Part shown: one piece after another, positions 1-12,933 of the stretch
How positions within the stretch are numbered: the stretch's first letter is position 1
How the letters are laid out: each line of letters starts with the position of its first letter
From: Marchantia polymorpha subsp. ruderalis
Taxonomy: Eukaryota; Streptophyta; Marchantiopsida; Marchantiales; Marchantiaceae
DNA length: 64,000 bases
Direction of reading: 5' to 3'
Assembly (NCBI GenBank): GCA_037833965.1
Contig: AP031354.1
Location: forward strand, 28,994,001 to 29,058,000
The notes under the pieces: model-generated
The model's input: the letters and a program-made list of their open reading frames with translations, nothing else
What the model was told of the DNA's origin: nothing
Databases searched by the model: none
Made by a program: the position numbers and the translations under genes

Positions 1-1773
1 TAGATATTAGGTATTCAAAACACTCATTTCATTGATTATATTCAAGAATTAAAAAGAACACAATGTAATCAATTGAAATAAGATAGAAATAGTTGTAATA
101 TGGGAAAAATGAGCCCATTTTTTGGAAGCAATAAATGAACTTGAATGTTTCATATACTTATATGTAATATTAAAAAATTCATGAAATTTAATTTATATAT
201 GGAAGATAATATCTAAGATATTGAAGAATTTTTTTACATATATACATTCATAGTTATCAATATATGATAGATTTTAGCTTGAAAGGATGTGTGAAATATC
301 CAACATGATCTATCAAGCTAGTCTGCAGTCTTGCAAAATCTATGTTTATCCTTGTATGCTCAATTCGAAAGGGTTTTTAATGTTATTAAATAATAGAACT
401 AAAAATTGCGTAAAAGTAAAATGAACAGGAAGAATGATGGTTTATCATGCATCAATACAATATGAAAGAATATAAAAGAATAAAATTGAAAAAACTGAAA
501 ATAGATGAGGTGAAATCTTCGAGTCAAATCAAATTAAGAAAAAACTTAAAATTTAACTTTTGTGATAGTATTTATTATTATGCTATTTCTTAATAACGAA
601 ATACATAGTTATATAGTTTATTAGAAATAACGGCAAGATTCGACCTTGCAATCCGACTTTAAACATTACTGGGACTTGTCATGACTACCTACCTCTCCTG
701 TCTGCCTCTGGGCTAGAACATTAAAATGTAATGATGGACATAGCTATGACGAAGTGCCTATCCGATTTATCCACTTGCTACAAATCCGGTTTTAGCCCGG
801 AGGTCTCTAATGTGCGAGATTCATCTGGTATATATTTGCATTACATCAGAAATGGCATGATTTTGATGATCGCAGACCAACGGAGACAAAAGTGCAGGCC
901 AGAAAGATTGAGTTTCCAAACTGATCATTTGAAGGCAAAAATGTCCTCATTTCTACACCTTGTTTTTCATGTTAGGAGTACTGTACACTAAAAAGAAGTT
1001 CTGAGAGGAGCCCCACCCCTCCCACCCTCAAATGCATAAATTTGTTCCAATTCGTTTCCCAAACAAAAGAAAAAGGATGAACCCGTCAGAACGCTTGAGT
1101 GCCCTCACCGCCGGCGGAATGAGCGCGGCAGGACGTTCATCAAGCTGACCGATCTCAGATTTGCATCGAGCTCGGCCTGCAGTATTCGCGCACTGGCACC
1201 CAAGCCTCTGCTCATCGTCCGGGTTAAGGGACTTGTCTGTGAGAGTGATCACAGATCAAGATGTACGTACTATAGAACAGATCCTGTTCAAGTATAGTCG
1301 TGACAGACCACTGCCGATGTCGCCTATTCTTCTACCTAAAACCAAATGACGCAGCCTTTAGGGTCTTAAACACATCCAGGTCCCTCACGTGGCAATAGCA
1401 CAACACACCCTTGTTTCACTGTTTTTCGGAGTATGGAAATCGTCCGATATGTCAACTAATGAAATATCCAATTTTCAGATGTGATTTATTTAAAATATTT
1501 TATTAGATTATTTACTCAAAAGTCTAAAATTTTAAAAATTAAATTTTCTTACAATATGGGATATGTAAATTTTTTAATCAATCATTGTTTCAAAAGTACT
1601 GTATATATTCAACACTCTCAGCGTTTTGAACAAAAAAATCTTGAAAATTTAAGGCATTATTTCAGATACAAATTTTTTTTATTGGAAATTCAAATAAGAC
1701 AATTTCTTTTCATAATAACGTTTGAATTGTTTTACAGAAATTCTCCTTGATACGCAGAACTATATAAATTACA

Positions 1774-1815
<42 letters not shown>

Positions 1816-3253
1816 TAATGATACATTAATCTGATTGACCGTAATAAAAATGATATTTACACCAAAAAACATTGATTAAGGTTGTTCATATTTAATGATA
1901 CCAAGTGGATAACAAGATTCTAATATATATAAAAAATTGCATAATAAATCTTAGGTCTTTCCTTTCACTGGAAGCTAAAAGGTATATTTAATCATATTAA
2001 CCAGAAGGTTTTGTTATCCAGCCTTGCGAGTTACCAAAATAGAAGGTGTGAAATTTGGCGTGTGATATTTGACACACTTACAAATATCTTCATAGGCTCT
2101 CTTTTCAAAACCTTAAGAATCTAGAATGTTGGGAAATTTCAAGAGGTAATTAGATTATTTGAACTCTTGATTATATATATGACAATTTATATAGCACATC
2201 TCTGAACGAACTGAAAAAATAAAATAAATTCAGGTGTTTGCAGTGAATTTCGGAATTCCCACCAACTTCATCTTCGCTAACCAAAATGAAACCAGTTTGC
2301 TATATATTACTTTCTTTAAAAGTTTCATGACCTACTGCTCGATGGATTCTCGCTTCACATTCGTTGCTCTATACATGGATCGCGTATCCAGCTCGGATTT
2401 CTCAAGTTGGATTCAACACCTATGATTTGTAAATTTGCTAGTAAGCGCCATGTTCGACATAGAAAGAACCAAGAATTCAAGCGGCCAGGTATCAACAATT
2501 AGGTATCTCTAGGACATTGGGTGATAATGTACATGTTACCGAAGGTGTAGCAAATACCCCACGAGACATGCATCCACCATGGACTCGATCATGAATGGAG
2601 AGAGGGTGATATTCAGAGAAAAACACAAATGAAGAACTAATCTCTGCTAGTCGAAGCTCATATCAGACATGATAACTCGAAAACAATGAATACCTTCAAC
2701 ATCTCCGTTGATAATAATGAACTCTTCAATCATCTCTATCTCAATCCTGCACAACTTTCTGGAAAAATTTACAGTAACTGCAGTCTAATCCCTATATTCC
2801 ACACTTTGGTGATGTGGAGCTTGTCAACAATAATTTGACAAAATTCCACCTCACGAAAAAATTACTACTCGACAGATAAATTTGGCCTACATCGGTGAGA
2901 AACTGGATTTGAGCTTCCAAATATTACTTCCCACATTCCATGCAGTTTTGTCACTGTCGAGGGAGACTTGAGGTTCAAATCATATTTGAAGTTTTGCTAG
3001 AAGCTCAGTTATGTTGCTGAAACTCCAAATGATCAGTCTCCCATCGACACCTGTGGGATCATTGAGGAAGCCACAGCGGAAATGTAAATTACAAGCATCG
3101 AATGACGTCATATTTTAAAGAATTGTGGTACAACTACTGCATCCCATTGATACTGGAGCATCTACAGAAAGCTCACAAACACAGTTGCCATATTTATCAT
3201 GAGACAGTATATCTTATATATTAACTTCTGCAAGAAAGCACAATATCCAACTA
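1..3253. other. AT-rich intergenic DNA, no gene recognised
   Basis: This stretch is strongly AT-rich, with short frames that lack recognisable domains or codon-like composition. A GC-richer islet at about 1020-1350 has open frames on both strands, but I could not match them to a family. The region downstream of the ARPC1 stop codon (below 3254) should include that gene's 3' UTR and terminator; I saw no clear polyadenylation signal to anchor it. Confidence 0.6.
1776..1812. repeat. (TA)n microsatellite
   Basis: An uninterrupted run of TA dinucleotides, visible directly. Confidence 0.95.
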
Positions 3254-6200
3254 TTAAACCACCACTAAAAGCTTAGTTCGTAGAAACAAACCTGATGTAC
3301 TAAATGCTTGCACAACTTTCTCCCCTGTTTCTTGTCCATTTACCTCCCCGGCTGAAATCAGAGGGACAATACACCTGCGTAACAAGCAAAAAATGTAGAC
3401 AAGAAGGTTTAAGTACTGCTGGTATAGTAGTGAAAGTACTATAGACGAATACAACAGATGTTTAAACTTGCACATACTATAACTGAGGATCAATGCTAAT
3501 AACAGATAAGAAACAGACTAGAAATGATGTCTCTTTCTTCAACATGTCTCAGAAGTTTGAACGCAAAGTAAAACATACGTTATGCAATTGTCATGAGCCA
3601 AGCCAGATGCCCGGGATGTTTCAAAAGCTTCATGAGTACCGCGCCTGGTCTGTCCGTGAAACCTTCCCATCGCTTCTAGGAACTGCAGAAAGTGGTTCAA
3701 AAGTCAAGTTCTCGTCCTTCTTTGACGAATACACAGGCCCTGGAAAGGGTAGATACAATCACCATAAAACCTGGTCCAATCAACCAGGCATTGACATATG
3801 CATTCGACATATCTCAACCTCATTCACTCAGAAGACTTCTACATCAATATCGACTGAGAAAGAGTGCCAATCGAGTTATTACAGCATATTCTGTCTAAGG
3901 TCATTCATAAGTTACCCATCAAAGAAGTAAAAGAAAGCAGGAAGTACACTTGTATCCGTAGAACGTTAAGCAACATACCAAAGTACTCGATTTCAAGTCA
4001 TGAGTGGATGACTTTGCCTCGTCCACAAATTTCACAAAAGTCCTACGGTGTAGAATTTTCCAACCATAAGAAGGCATCTAAATTAAAATTTAAGAAATCA
4101 TATGCTAAGAAATACAACGTATATGTTAGCGCATATATATACCATAAAAGATAAATCTGAATGAATGAATATTGAATAACGGGGAAGTAAATATACCAGA
4201 CTCCTCTTTTGGGATCAATTTCGAAGAGCATTGGATTACAATCGAAACCTCCTCCGACAAGCCTAGTTTCTGAGATGAACAAAATCTGAATCAAAGACGA
4301 TTAAACAGTCAGATAGAAGACACCAACCTCTACGCACAGCCCATGCAAACGTACACGTTGACTAACTGATTACACAAACGCGGAGCTTTCTGATGACATG
4401 ATGGAAGCATACTGCGCTAAAGGCCTCTTTTAAAAACCAGGCCGGCTGTCAATAGAAGGACCTGAGAAAAATTAAAGGTGAAAAAGCTGACCTACATCAC
4501 GAAGGGGCAGTTGTCGAAGATTTATCGTCTGATGGGATGGAGTCGGCCCGATGTTACTGACTATGTGCAAAGTCGAATCATGTCCTTCACACGTGAGCAC
4601 CAGATATAAGAGAGTCAATGAGCCGCACGAACAAACTGAAATCTGCTGAAGGGAGACAAATCCTCTACTAAGAGAACAAGCAACTCCCAGGCAGCATTGG
4701 TGTTTTCTTTCGTGCAAAAATGTTCATGAAAATATTGCAAAATGTTGCAGTATACAATACTCACCCACATATGCCAAACTGTTACCAGTGGGAGACCATT
4801 TTACTCCAAAGCTCCATCCGAATGCTAGGTCAAGTTGTAACACTTGCTGCACGAAGTTTTATGCAAAGGGTATCAACACATTTAGAGATCCACATTGTAA
4901 AATGTAATTGGAATTTAGAGAAAAATAAAAATAATTGGAATTTAGTGAACCTGGTAATTTAGTGAAAAATTACCAGGTTCACTAAAGAATTTTACCAGGT
5001 TCACAGAATTTTAAAGAGTTCAAAAAATAAATTTGCAACGAAGTCCACCCAGGCTGCTGACGCATCTATATTTCATCACAACTCCCCTTGCAAAACACCC
5101 TTGACTTACCTCCCCAAACTTTGTATCAAAAAAAGTCGTCCCTGGATTTATCCTGCGAGTCCGAGCAAGGGGAGACGGTAAGGAGAAAGTTGAAGCAGAA
5201 GAACTTACTATTGCAGCTCACATTAGTTAGGAAAGCTTTAAGTCATAAGACAAATTCGCAGCCAAACACGGTTTAATTCTAAAGCATTCTTTCTCGAAGT
5301 GTCTGACAAGAAATCAACAAACTCACTTCGAATCGACACCCTTGATGTAGGCAGAAAACACTCGACACTTGCAATCCGTTGATGTTGTAGCTATCAACAG
5401 CTGTTCCACCAACATATCGACAAAAATTAGCGTATCGTACACACGGACTCCGCTAGTAGAACAACAGATCGAAAGATCCAAACCCACAGAAGTTAAGGAC
5501 AAGGACCTCAGAGCACGAGGTACAAGATACCCCTATGTACACTGTTCTATCCTCAGCAGAATACCGCCTGGGGTCAGGAAGATAATGATCATCGTCAGTG
5601 TAGTGCTTAGTACGGATACTAGAAAGAGGAAGTCTTGCGAGGACGACGATATCAATATGCAAAGATCATTCAATGAGCGCTCAGATATGATCTTTGGTCC
5701 CGCAAAGACAAAGATAATCACTGGTTTTTCTATGTGTTGGGGTCTTGGATGACCTTTACTGCTTAGATTCCAACTTCCAAATGAAAATCACTACTCCGTG
5801 CGAAAAAGAGATTCAGTTGACTCGTATTAACCCGTCCCAGGCTGTCAACGACAGAAGAAATAAAAAGTCAACAATTAAATGTAAAAGACTGGTGGAAGCT
5901 CTTTGTACGCGCCAGAAGCAAACAACAATACCTACATTATTTGGATGCCAGGCAACGCCAGTGACGGTGGAACCATGCTTCTTTCTGATAATTTTACTGA
6001 CCCACCTGGAAAGTACAACACAAGACTTGTGAGAGGTAGTAAAAGATCAACCAGATAAACCATGTAAAAGCGATTCATGAAAAAGAAGCAGAAAAATTTG
6101 GAAAAAACTGCAGCCTGCTTTGTGAGTTTCGCATCACTTGAAACTTCCAAAGGAGAAGGCAGTAATGTAGACCATGAATCACACACACAAAATCGACAAT

Positions 6201-7780
6201 TGTCACAATAAATCATCGCACCAGTTGTTGTCTGCCTCGTAGTAGCACACGCACACACTTTTAGCACCGCTTCCAACCACAAATTTGTTTTCTGTGAGGC
6301 AATCAGACAACAATCTCGAAATTTAAGACATGTGCCTCTCATTAAGTCCCTGTGCTGAATAACCGTGCCAACAAAGTCATCTCCGAGTGCCAAGCTCAAA
6401 GCTAAGCTCAAAGCTAAGCATTTTTCCTCAGAAATCTCTGAGGAAAAATTACACAAGGTGATTCTTTAACTTTTTATCCAGAGTACAACCCTCAGTATAC
6501 TCCAAGCAAAACCAGAACGAAGAATCAATATAAAAGGTTAATCGGCAGGACCTTTCGGACTCCAATCGACTGAGATAGCAGCACGATTTAAACGCAAGAT
6601 CACAAGTGTTGGTTGCCACTGAGTGCCGTCGAAACTCCACACGTACCTGCAGACATGTGCCACGCACCAATTCCAATCTTCAAAGCTGTACTATCATAAG
6701 AAAACTGCTTGCAGATTAACATAGGCCAAACACAGAAATTTCAGCAAGCTTCTACAAGCAGAAATGGAAGAAATCATCACGCACTATGAAGCGTTTCGCG
6801 GTCCAAGTGAAAAAAATAGCAAAAATTGAGAAAGGAAGAATTTGGCCACGGTTCAAAATGTATCTTACGAATTTCGGTCGTGCGAGCATGTAACTATGTA
6901 GTTAGAAATAGGTGCCCAATCAATCCCAGACACCAACTGATCGTGCTGCATTCACAAGATTGAAGAAACCATGTCTTAGTCCCCTATATGTTTCCACAAA
7001 TCATTTACCAGCCTTAGAGCTAAATTTCTTCTGTAATTTGGGCCACTCCACTTCTTACGTTTGAAGACAAGTAGAAGTAAAATTAAACAGTTCAGTAGAA
7101 GGCCAGAAGTGTCTAATCTGAAAGTGATTAACAAAGTAACTCCTTAACAAAGATAACTTTGAGGTTAGACAGTCCTCTTCCAGACGGCTAAAAAGAATCG
7201 ATCATATTTCTTTGCGACCTCTTACTGTTTCAAAATCATATGTGAGTGTGTCACAAGTAGAAGTTGGTTCAAAAAACCCCAAGCTTACTAGTATATTAAA
7301 GTCTCGCAGACAATTACGTCTTGGACCGGAATTTCAAGCCTTGGGACTAAAATTCCAGGATTGGTATTGGTATACCCGGATACGGATATGTTAGTCCTGG
7401 CACTTGCGGCTGGCTCAAAGAACTAGCACCCAACCTTTTGCAAAACAAAGGCTTTCTTCCATACGGAATCTGGGGCAGGTGTACCAGTATAAATGTGCAC
7501 TTCACTAGTGTTGGGACAAAGTGCAATCACTGCAAAAGGAAAACAGAGAAACCACGGGCTGAGCTTACGCCAGAATTGAACTGGAGAAGAAAATGAAGTA
7601 AAAATTTTCTCCGCTATGAGGATAATATCAACCCTACCAACGCAGGCACGACTAAATCACGAATAAAAACTTCAATTCAACTCCTTGTGGAGAAGATTTT
7701 GAAGCATTACTTGACAGTGTAGCATTCCACGCGTGAGCAGTTATGCTCTGCGCTATGTGATGAGATGCAACTACAGCCAT
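3254..7780 (-). CDS. ARPC1: Arp2/3 complex subunit 1 (ARPC1, WD40 protein), 14 coding exons
   Basis: Encodes the WD40 propeller subunit of the Arp2/3 complex, which nucleates branched actin filaments in the cytoplasm. Coding exons on the minus strand, each bounded by AG/GT: 7711-7780, 7435-7529, 6869-6945, 6552-6646, 6222-6291, 5936-6005, 5327-5400, 5110-5152, 4765-4846, 4496-4584, 4197-4285, 3979-4042, 3579-3682, 3254-3374. They sum to 1143 nt (380 aa plus stop) and all phases close. Diagnostic stretches match plant ARPC1 as I know it: [18 protein letters not shown] (start), [143 protein letters not shown]. The length fits the family (about 375-380 aa). The last exon is the least certain: it ends TKLLVVV, less like the usual WD-type ending, and a further 3' splice cannot be excluded. 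Confidence 0.93.
4941..4986. repeat. 20-bp perfect inverted repeat in ARPC1 intron 8
   Basis: Arms 4941-4960 and 4967-4986 are perfect reverse complements around a 6-nt loop. A third, direct copy of the core TTACCAGGTTCAC follows at 4992-5004. It could be a small hairpin insertion or the remains of a MITE. It lies between exons 8 and 9, clear of the splice sites. Confidence 0.9.
6421..6448. repeat. 11-bp hairpin in ARPC1 intron 4
   Basis: TTTTTCCTCAG and CTGAGGAAAAA pair around a 6-nt loop. It lies just downstream of a short direct repeat (AGCTCAAAGCTA type) at about 6392-6420. Confidence 0.7.
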
Positions 7781-8880
7781 CTTTGAAGATGCCTAACCTG
7801 CAAGGACACCACATCATAAACGAGTAATAGGAGGTTAATTTTGTGCCTTATCCTCTTTCAATAGAGACAATTCCGATTAACAGAGACATAGAAACACTGC
7901 CATTCCACTGATACAGAGACAGAATCAGTCTTACGGTACAGATCCCCAAGAAAGCCAGCTCACTACAACCAATTATCACAAAGGTAACACTGTCATAGTG
8001 GATTATCCAGACCATAGGAGATACAGCAACCCGTGGGTAGTCGGGGCTTATTCCGCAATCACTCATAAATTTCCAGATCGTTCAACTGAAAGATCTGATA
8101 CATAGGTGACTCAAAAATCAATTCGAAGCGGCATGCACGCGTTCGATTTGAGTAACAAGACCTCGAAATACGGATGGATTACGAGTTCACAATCATCAAA
8201 AAAGCCAGATGGTGGTCAGGGCGCCCTTCATATTTCTATCGGCGGACAAGCTTATGCAATCCACTTCACAGAAAACTGCAGGGACCACGCACAAAGAAGC
8301 TCCGACGATGCAGAAACTCCATCTTCTTTCTAGGATTTAGAAGAAAAAAAAAATCGAAAAAAATTCAACAGGTTTTTTCCTGCCGCTTTAGATTCACGTC
8401 AGAAAACACACGAACACAAAAACTTCCAAAAAATAAAATCACGCCTGCAGGGAAGAGGAAGATGACCTGCTTCTACGCTATCGTCCAGATTTGTTCACAG
8501 ATTCATATCCGAGCATCTGCAGAGATCGCCAATCGCCCCAGGCGCAAAATTGCTCGAGCGACCGGGAAAATGCTCGAGGAGACGGGCAGTCGATCAGCGC
8601 AGTCGGGCTACAGTGGGGCGGATTTCTTCGGAGCACCTCGAGCTTCAGAGCTTCAAAGGGAGATCGATCGGTCGATCGTTAGTCGATACTCGGCGAGCAA
8701 TCGGCTGCAAGCCGCTGGACGCTGGCGACGTACACCGAGCGCTCCGGCCGACCTGCCGGTCGATCGCCAGTCGCAGACGGCGCCTTTCCGACCGCAATTC
8801 GAACTTCTCTCCGATCCGCAGAAACCCGCGAAGAAGCCCGCGGGCTCACACTAACAGCCAATCGAACTTCGCTCGCTAAA
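7781..8880 (-). promoter_or_regulatory. ARPC1 5' UTR, leader intron and probable promoter region
   Basis: Upstream of the ARPC1 start codon a good splice acceptor (CCTTGCAG, ending at about 7798) suggests a short non-coding stretch of the first coding exon preceded by a leader intron. The stretch 8440-8870 is GC-rich and rich in CGATCG and TCGGCG-like words, unlike its surroundings, and holds CCAATCG at about 8857. Inference: this is the CpG-rich 5' exon and promoter. The overlapping open frames here on both strands look like composition artefacts. I cannot fix the transcription start. Confidence 0.45.
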
Positions 8881-10265
8881 CATAAACATCACGCTTGTTA
8901 GCGTAATGTTTATATTTTATAATATAACAATTGTGTTTATGGAACTAATTCATTCTCCAACCTGTTTGTGCACTCTCATCGTTTCAGATCAAAATTTATG
9001 CATGCTATAGAATAATAATTCATATGATGTGAAAGTAAATATAGTTCGGAAAATTATTTCTTATATGTGGATAAAATTTCAATCAAAATTTAAATATATA
9101 GAACGATGAGTACAAATAACAAATCAATAACATGAGAAATAACATTAACAGTTCTATGATATAAAGATATGAAACTTGTAGTTCTAAACAGAAGAAAACG
9201 CTTATCTAACAAACGCTTTTCAATTGAATATATAGTATGAAACCTTGTATTTTTTTCATTATATTTTAAGTTATCAAATTCATAAATCAATACAAGAATA
9301 TGCCGCTTAATGTACAAGCGAACTTCACATAATTAAAGAAAATCGGTGCAAATTTGGTGTTGCTTTTTAACACTGAAGAAGTAGATACTGTAAACTAAAG
9401 TATGAGAGGTTACCAATCGCAAAATGACATGATTGGTTGAGAACGATTGCAGAATATAGTGATGTACATAATTCGCAGCCTAGCCTCTGTATCTAGTTTG
9501 GCAGACGCGGGTTTAAGTAGGTCTATCGCCAAAGTAGCCGATCTCGAAGTACTTTCCTTCGCGTTGGGCGAGAAGAGTTGGTCATGTGCTATCCCCTACA
9601 ACGTTCACGTAGACAGTTAAATGCTTGTTCTTAAACTTTGAAAGTGTGCAACTCAAAACAAAAAAAGAGGGACGAAAAAAAACCATACTATGATCTGTAC
9701 ACAACTATATTAAGCTAAGAGCCAAGTTAAACTAAAGTTTAACTTGGAGCCAGAGACGACCATAAGTTATTGCGATGCATATTAAAAAGTTATATGCTGA
9801 GTTAAACTTCATGGCAATTAAATCACACTCTTCAAATTTCTTCATTCTTGAAATTTCTAGTGTTCATGTCCACATAGCTTTCTCAAGGATATTTTGCATT
9901 TTCTGTAATAACTATTTGGGTATCTTGCATCAAACTACACATACAAATATATAATTTCTTCTCTAAACGTGTTGGAAACATTTCATTCAATCATTAAAGG
10001 GTCTTAGAAGTGATCCGTGTATCACAAATTTTTCATTCTAGATTTTTCACCTTCATAAGTTGTATTACTTTGATGTGAAAAGCAAGAACTTAACTTATTT
10101 TAAAAAAATTATACAACATTCTAGAGAAGTCTCATTTTTGAAAACATTTTAAACATAATAACTACTTTTTTATACTTTATAAAAATTGAGATAGTTGCAA
10201 GGCAAAATAATCTGATCGTGGCAACAATGAAAGATAATGCTATATCAACTTTGCAACAATTGTTG
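8881..10265. other. AT-rich intergenic spacer
   Basis: No gene seen. It contains an 11-bp inverted repeat at 9722-9747 (CCAAGTTAAAC, 4-nt loop, complement). Confidence 0.6.
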
Positions 10266-11960
10266 TTAAGAAACTTGGCGTGCAGTCTCATCCTTTTCCA
10301 TATAGAAGTATTTCCGTAAATAAATACCTGACTGTAACACAGTAGTCCAACCTATGCTAATCCCACCAAAAAAATCCAATACACAAACATACTCTAGAGA
10401 ATACACCCATGCAATAGGTGTAGTAATCAATGGGAATAGCGCAACTAGAACCACAAAGAGGCTGGTCATCTTGAGATTTCATATTTTTCCTCTAGTAAAG
10501 AGGCATCATTCCAAACCTTCTTCACCAACCTATCAGCCTCTAGCTGTAATGCATAGTAAGAACGCCAAAGTGGAACATCCCGTCGCTGCAAAGCTCATAA
10601 CCTCCTCCACATCCTCATAGATTGGAATGTCGTTGACTGACATGTTGTCCTCCAACAAGTCATTGAGCCACATAAGCACTTCACTAAAATCTGCAACGGA
10701 TGCCAATATCGTAGTTTAAGATTCAAGCGGTCAAGCTCCTAAAATGAATCTCACAGGTAGCTCGTTTATACGTTTTGTAAGATCAATTGTTGTATGTATG
10801 AAATAGAATTAGAAATAGCCAAAGATTTAATCATGTTTAGCTTAGATATAACTAATTCTAGCTAGTTATGACTAAGTCTAGCTAGTTATAACTAAGTTTA
10901 TCAAATTAGGACTATGTTTAGCTTTAATCTCTATACCTGGCAGAATAACTAAAGAACTTTTAGAAAATTTGTATGTTCATTTCTATTTTGTCTCATAGAA
11001 AAGTTAAGATTCTAAGGAAATATACTTTTTAATGTTTAGTTTTGATTGGTTTGACTAAGTAATGAGTACTTGATTGGTTAAACTAAGTCTTATGTTGACT
11101 TAAAAATATCAAGTAATATATATAAAGAGTCATGGAAGAGACTTTCAAGCAAGTTTGGAGAGTTCATGTGTAGAAACTTGTTTCATATATGAAAAAGTGA
11201 AGTTTTTCAGCATCTTGAAGTATCGACCTGTGTGAATTTGAATGACGAATTGAATGAATGTGTGAGAGAGTGTTTAGGATATAAATATGAGTACAAATCC
11301 TAGTCTTCTAGAACCATAATGAGATACCGCAAAGACATTTGAGATAAACTTGAATGAGAGTCAGTTGGAGGTTGCAGTCTATTTCTCGATCTCCAACTCA
11401 CATCTTTGTCCAATAGTCCATATGAAAATCCATCCGGTAAAAAACAACTCCATCGACAAGCACATCATACAATTTTGCTGATGTAAGCACATCATGAACT
11501 CCAAGCCGTGAGCTATCACATGCATCATCATGTGTCAATTGCACTGATATGTGCTCTTTGGTCACAAAATAAGATCTATCATTGGCACCGCCAAGTGGTG
11601 TCTAAATTTTGAATGAACAAGTCTCCAACTCCAATCTCCAAATTTCAAAACTTATGCATGTTGCCTTGTCCAACATTAAGGGCTGTGCACCAGAATCAAG
11701 CAAAACTCTGGTTGGGACATACATTTGTCATGTAAAACGCACCAAGCAAAACAAACCACTCTGGTTGGAGTGGTGTACATACACCATAAACAATCTTCTC
11801 ATGATCAATGTTTGGCCGGACGGGCAATGATTTCATCCTTGCCGCTGCCGCCTGCCAAGTCGCCTCGTACCTTTGTTTAGACGTTGAGGATTGCTTCATA
11901 ACAATCTCTTCACATATCTCTTCATTTGTAGTAGTGTGTGAGCTGAATTGTGTGCTCACC
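10266..11960 (-). pseudogene. Decayed copy of the DNMT retrotransposon, split by an insertion
   Basis: Minus-strand translation of 10266-10469 (TTPIAW, VLDFFGGIS, VLQSGIYLRKYFYMEKDETA) corresponds to methyltransferase motif I of the intact frame at about 17130-17330. The homology runs on to about 10690, then resumes at 11840-11960 (TWQAAAARMKS), matching about 17570-17690. The intervening 1.15 kb is an insertion. Only this part of the element is recognisable; it is older and more AT-rich than the copy at 12-20 kb. It shows the methyltransferase-bearing family is multi-copy here. Confidence 0.8.
10774..11584 (+). mobile_element. Copia-like LTR (probable solo or truncated) inserted in the DNMT element fragment
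   Basis: Begins TGTAAGATC and shares several hundred bases with 43503-44215 (opposite strand), including the CTAGCTAGTTATGACTAAGTC region, TTTAGTTTTGATT, TCTTATGTTGACTTA and CATATATGAAA blocks. A TATA-like ATATATATAAAGAG lies at about 11115. A plausible end is ...CTATCA at 11584, followed by TTGGCACCGCC, which could be a primer binding site. LTR status and exact ends are inferred; the homology between the two copies is seen directly. Confidence 0.5.
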
Positions 11961-12241
11961 TTTTGACTTAGTACTAGATAGGGAGAGTAGAATAGAGTAG
12001 AACATTCAAAGAGGAAAAAATAAAATAATTAGATTCTGTTAGTAAGAGGTTAGATACTTTATACGTCATGTATGTTAAGACGACTAGGTGACGGAGACGG
12101 TTACGTAGAAGAACAGTTCTTGAGTTCGGTGGCGAAGTTAAGAACCAACTGCGAGGGGGATTTTGTACTCACATAGTTGAGGAGGGAAGATTGTTGTGCG
12201 TCCGGACGACGGGACATGATGAAGTGAAGAGATGTTGTCGT

Positions 12242-12350
12242 GCCATACACTCTACATCGCTGACATGCTACTCACATACACATACACACACATACACATA
12301 CACACACATACACATAAAAGGCGCGAGAGAGTACACACTCAAATGTCACA
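12242..12350 (-). repeat. Partial second copy of the LTR 5' part
   Basis: Homologous to 12664-12759, the U3 start of the adjoining LTR: the TGTGACATTTGAG start, GGCGCGAGAGAG complement, expanded CACATA microsatellite, and CATCGCTGACATG complement. It is separated from the full LTR end by 2 nt, giving a tandem LTR-LTR arrangement, possibly from unequal recombination or a second insertion. Confidence 0.7.
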
Positions 12351-12352
12351 AC

Positions 12353-12759
12353 TGAAATAAATGAGAGATTCCCCACTGGAATTCCCGTCGGTCGATCAGC
12401 CTACTGGCAACAAACCGTCATCGTCACAAACATGAGTCAAGCCCAACCCACTCCACACTCGGAGAATCCAGGTCGACGCAAAGGGGAAAGTCGCTCTACG
12501 CTCCCAACGCTTTCAGGCTCGACTCGAAGAACTAACGTTCTTCGAGCCGTCCCCGACTGTATACCCCTCGTGACCCGAACCCTACCTTCACGTCTAATTA
12601 TAGTAAGTGCCCAAACTGCGTGAGCCGACTCGTAACTACATGACAGCTGTCGTGCAAATACCTATCGCCATACACTCTACATCGCTGACATGCTACTCAC
12701 ATACACATACGCACACATACACATATAAGGCGCGAGAGAGTACACACTCAAATGTCACA
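12353..12759 (-). mobile_element. 3' LTR of the DNMT Ty3/gypsy element
   Basis: In the minus direction it starts TGTGACATTTGAG and ends CATTTATTTCA (TG...CA). It is preceded by a G-rich polypurine tract (complement of CTCGCCCCCCTA, 12761-12772), the normal position just upstream of a 3' LTR. A TATATG box lies near its start. Its last 293 nt recur at 36865-37157 in the same orientation. I found no matching full LTR directly upstream of gag. Confidence 0.7.
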
Positions 12760-12933
12760 ACTCGCCCCCCTAGCTGGCGGTCAGGTCCCTCTGACTCCCA
12801 GATAGCCCTATCTACAACTACATGCTATACACCTTCGTGGGTGCGCGAACCAGTAGGCCGGGTGCTATGTCGCCCCATCGTTAGTCGCCTATCTGCAATT
12901 CATAACATGTGAAGATCAAATCATCGACCCCTC

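Noticed and set aside
5850-6033. A plus-strand reading with a [13 protein letters not shown] phrase that looked like an exon of an unknown gene
   Set aside because: It is the reverse of ARPC1 exon 6 (5936-6005, minus), whose frame and splice sites fit the family.
7365-7590. A plus-strand frame with CNHCKRK and GYGYVSPG phrases, suggesting a zinc-finger end
   Set aside because: Antisense shadow of ARPC1 exon 2 (7435-7529) and its flanks.
8174-8879. Long overlapping frames on both strands in GC-rich DNA
   Set aside because: Arg/Ser-rich low-complexity translations in several frames at once; better explained by the GC-rich 5' region of ARPC1.
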